Source: an uncultured Actinomyces sp. (GTDB taxonomy: Bacteria > Actinomycetota > Actinomycetes > Actinomycetales > Actinomycetaceae). Taken from it: DNA of 64,000 nt. The stretch is from NCBI GenBank assembly GCA_900545825.1, contig URAS01000002.1:124001-188000 (forward strand), given 5' to 3'. Positions 61,901 through 64,000 of the stretch are shown piece by piece (within the stretch, counting starts at the first letter, position 1; each line of letters opens with the position of its first letter). The translations under genes and the position numbers were made by a program. The notes beneath the pieces are model-generated. The model was given only the letters and a program-made list of their open reading frames with translations, searched no databases and was not told where the DNA came from.

Positions 61901-64000
61901 CTACGCGTCACGACGACGCAAGAGAACCAAACCACACCCGGCAACAATCACCGCGCAAGCAACTCCCCCAACAAGCCCAGCAGACGCACCAGTCCGAGCC
62001 AACATCCGATGCCACACCGTGTGCGTCGTCGTCGTTCCGCCACCAGGAACCGGCGTCACCGGCGTCGTCCCCTTCGTCTTGGCCATCGCGACGACCACCG
62101 TTTCACTGGCGTTGGCGAGGTCGACGTCCTCGACGATCGGCTTTACGCCAGGCTTGAGGCCGTTGATACCCTTGACGTCCTCGGCGCGGTAGACCCGCTC
62201 GAAGATGACGAACTGGGCACCCGGACGCATCTGGCTTGCCGGGACATGGAACGTGACCACCAGCGAACCGCTGGCGTCGGCCTCACCCTTGACCTCGAAC
62301 TCGGCGCGCGCCTTCTGGTACGACCCAGGAACAACCTTGCCCGTCGACTTGTCCATGACCTCGCCGACCACGACGTAGCGACCCGGCTCGAAGTTGCCAT
62401 AGAACACCTTGTCGTGGATCACGCCGTCCACACCAGCAGGCAACGCCTGACCGTGCGTGAGGCCGTCACCAGCAGCCGTCGTCGTGATGCTCGGCAGCTC
62501 CGGAATGATGGCGCCCGGTTTCGGGACCGTGACGGTCTGCTTCCGGTCGTTGATGTCCTTGTGGTCCGCGACCGGCTTGCCGTTGTTCGCCGTGTCGCCG
62601 CCCTCGGGGGCCTTGACCTGGGTCAGGGTCTCGAAGACCACCATCGACGCGCCCGCTTTGATCTGGTCGCCCGGAACCGTGAAGGTCACGTCGACGACCT
62701 GCGAGGCGGCCTCGGCCGTGAACTCGACCGGCTCGGACGTGGCGCCCGGAACCGCCTTATTCGTGGCCTTGTCCATCAACACGCCCGACACCTGGTAGGT
62801 GGTGCCCGGGACGAGGCCGGTCATCGTCACCTTGTCGACGACCGTGCCGTCCTGGCCGGGAACCAGCAGGGCGCCACCGGGCACCGACGCGAGCGTCGAG
62901 ACCGCGGGATGACCCGGCGTGTTCGGCTTCGGGATCGTCACCGTCTGGGCGTGATCGTTGATGTCGTGGTGCTTCGCGACCGGCTGGTTGTCCTTCGACG
63001 TGTCGCCGCCCTCGGGAGCCTTGACCTGGGTCAGGGTCTCGAAGACCACCAGCGACGAACCGGCCTTAATCGCGGAGCCCGGCACGTGGAACGTCATGTC
63101 CAGCACCTTGGTCGCCGCGTCGGCCGTGAACGTCACCGGCTCGGACGTGACGCCCGGAACCGCCGTGTTCGTCGCCTTGTCCATGAGGATGCCCGTCACC
63201 TTGTACTGCGTACCCGGCGTGAGGTCGGTCATCGTCACCTTGTCGACGACCGTGCCGTCCTGGCCCGGAATCAGCACCGCGCCACCGGGGACACCGGCCG
63301 AGGTCGACACCTCGGGCGTCTTCGGGGTCGGCTGATCCGGCTTGGGAACCGTGACCGTCTGGGCATGGTCGTTGATGTCCTTATGGTCCGCGACCGGCTG
63401 GTTGTTCTTCGACGTGTCGCCGCCCTCGGGGGCCTTGACCTGGGTCAGGGTCTCGAAGACCACGTACGACGCGCCCGCCTTGATCCGGTCACCCGGAACC
63501 GTGAAGGTTACCTCGTGCTGCTCCGTCGCCTTCTCGGCCGTGAACGTCACCGGATCGGCCGTCGCGCCCTCAACGGGCTGGTTGGTCGCCTTGTCCATCA
63601 ACACACCCGTCACCTGGTACTGCGTGCCCGGGACCAGGCCGGTCATCGTCACCTGGTCGACGACCTTGCCGTCCGTGCCGGGCTCGAGCGGCGTCGGCGT
63701 CTTGGCGAGCGTCGAGACCTCGGGCTGGCCAGGCTGCGGCGGCTTGGGAACCGTCACGGTCTGGGCGTGATCGTTGATGTCCTTGTGGTCCGCGACCGGC
63801 TTGCCGTCCTTCGACGTGTCGCCGCCCTCGGGGGCCTTGACCTGGGTCAGGGTCTCGAAGACCACCAGCGACGAATCGGCCTTGATCGCCGAACCCGGAA
63901 CCTTGAAGGTGATCGTCACCTGGCCGGTCTCGGCCGTGGCGGTGAACGTCGCCGGCTCGGCCGTGACGCCATCGACGGCCTTCCCGGTCGCCTTGTCCAT
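61901..64000 (-). CDS. VaFE/T-Q ester-bond repeat surface protein, C-terminal part (cut by window edge)
   Basis: The last 699 residues of a wall-anchored adhesin are in the window; the 5' end lies beyond position 64000. It has tandem domains of about 137 residues, each with a PEVST-type first strand, DKVTMTGLVPGT, VVFETL, and HKDINDHAQTVTV, matching the T-Q ester-bond fold (Thr in the first strand, Gln in the last, with helper Asp, Glu and His). Part of one, then three full repeats are near-identical. The last domain differs: the HKDIND/QT end is EDVDLANASETV, so His and Gln are lost and no ester bond should form. The tail is LARTGASAG, a 20-residue hydrophobic span and RRRDA: a sortase signal of the LAxTG type used by class E sortases. 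Likely a stalk or pilus-like adhesin. Confidence 0.9.
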   Translation of the reverse strand: MDKATGKAVDGVTAEPATFTATAETGQVTITFKVPGSAIKADSSLVVFETLTQVKAPEGGDTSKDGKPVADHKDINDHAQTVTVPKPPQPGQPEVSTLAKTPTPLEPGTDGKVVDQVTMTGLVPGTQYQVTGVLMDKATNQPVEGATADPVTFTAEKATEQHEVTFTVPGDRIKAGASYVVFETLTQVKAPEGGDTSKNNQPVADHKDINDHAQTVTVPKPDQPTPKTPEVSTSAGVPGGAVLIPGQDGTVVDKVTMTDLTPGTQYKVTGILMDKATNTAVPGVTSEPVTFTADAATKVLDMTFHVPGSAIKAGSSLVVFETLTQVKAPEGGDTSKDNQPVAKHHDINDHAQTVTIPKPNTPGHPAVSTLASVPGGALLVPGQDGTVVDKVTMTGLVPGTTYQVSGVLMDKATNKAVPGATSEPVEFTAEAASQVVDVTFTVPGDQIKAGASMVVFETLTQVKAPEGGDTANNGKPVADHKDINDRKQTVTVPKPGAIIPELPSITTTAAGDGLTHGQALPAGVDGVIHDKVFYGNFEPGRYVVVGEVMDKSTGKVVPGSYQKARAEFEVKGEADASGSLVVTFHVPASQMRPGAQFVIFERVYRAEDVKGINGLKPGVKPIVEDVDLANASETVVVAMAKTKGTTPVTPVPGGGTTTTHTVWHRMLARTGASAGLVGGVACAVIVAGCGLVLLRRRDA

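Overview
The window is GC-rich chromosomal DNA from an actinomycete-type (Actinomycetota) bacterium. The evidence is the rpoB-rpoC / rpsL-rpsG-fusA-tuf / S10-operon layout, GTG and TTG starts on tuf, fusA, rpsL and rpoB, a 1298-residue RpoC, an adenylylatable type I glutamine synthetase, and a VaFE/T-Q-domain surface protein with an LAxTG-type sorting signal. I cannot name the species; a propionibacterium- or actinomyces-like host is a guess from protein style.

Layout. (1) 28-10995, minus strand: rplB, rplW, rplD, rplC and rpsJ (S10 operon), then, upstream of rpsJ, two tandem aldehyde-dehydrogenase-like genes, then tuf, fusA, rpsG and rpsL. Both ALDH-like genes have lost the catalytic Cys, the catalytic Glu and cofactor-site residues; the second also has an in-frame amber codon. 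(2) 11462-23556: a homoprotocatechuate (3,4-dihydroxyphenylacetate) meta-cleavage cluster: FAD aromatic monooxygenase, HpaH, HpaI, succinate-semialdehyde dehydrogenase, a FAH-RraA fusion, HpaE, HpaD, a GntR/FCD regulator and an MHS-type transporter. Five copies of a palindrome of the form ATCRTATAYGAT lie in the three promoter regions of this cluster and probably form its operator set. (3) 23808-41478: formate-THF ligase, a spermidine-synthase-like protein, a DUF885 peptidase, a second HpaH/SSADH convergent pair, glycerate kinase, aldo/keto reductase, FUSC transporter, OatA-like acyltransferase, IclR regulator, sugar porter and hydroxypyruvate isomerase-like protein. (4) 41808-49516: gltB-gltD divergent from glnA, with a GlnR-like box. 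(5) 49763-57263: rpoC and rpoB, minus strand. (6) 57572-64000: fixC-fixX, a secreted papain-like protease, a minimal zinc peptidase and a wall-anchored VaFE-repeat protein cut by the window edge.

Together, the hpa genes describe conversion of a hydroxyphenylacetate through ring cleavage to pyruvate plus succinate semialdehyde, then succinate. The cluster sits inside a 38.8-kb gap between rpoC and rpsL. HpaF, HpaBC and a classical double-FAH HpaG are not seen; the RraA half of the fusion is a candidate decarboxylase.

Three families of interspersed imperfect palindromes (about 63-81 bp, one site nearly doubled) lie between genes, mostly at gene 3' ends. In one family the repeat supplies the TGA stop codon of two different genes. 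No tRNA, rRNA, CRISPR array, transposase or phage gene was recognised.
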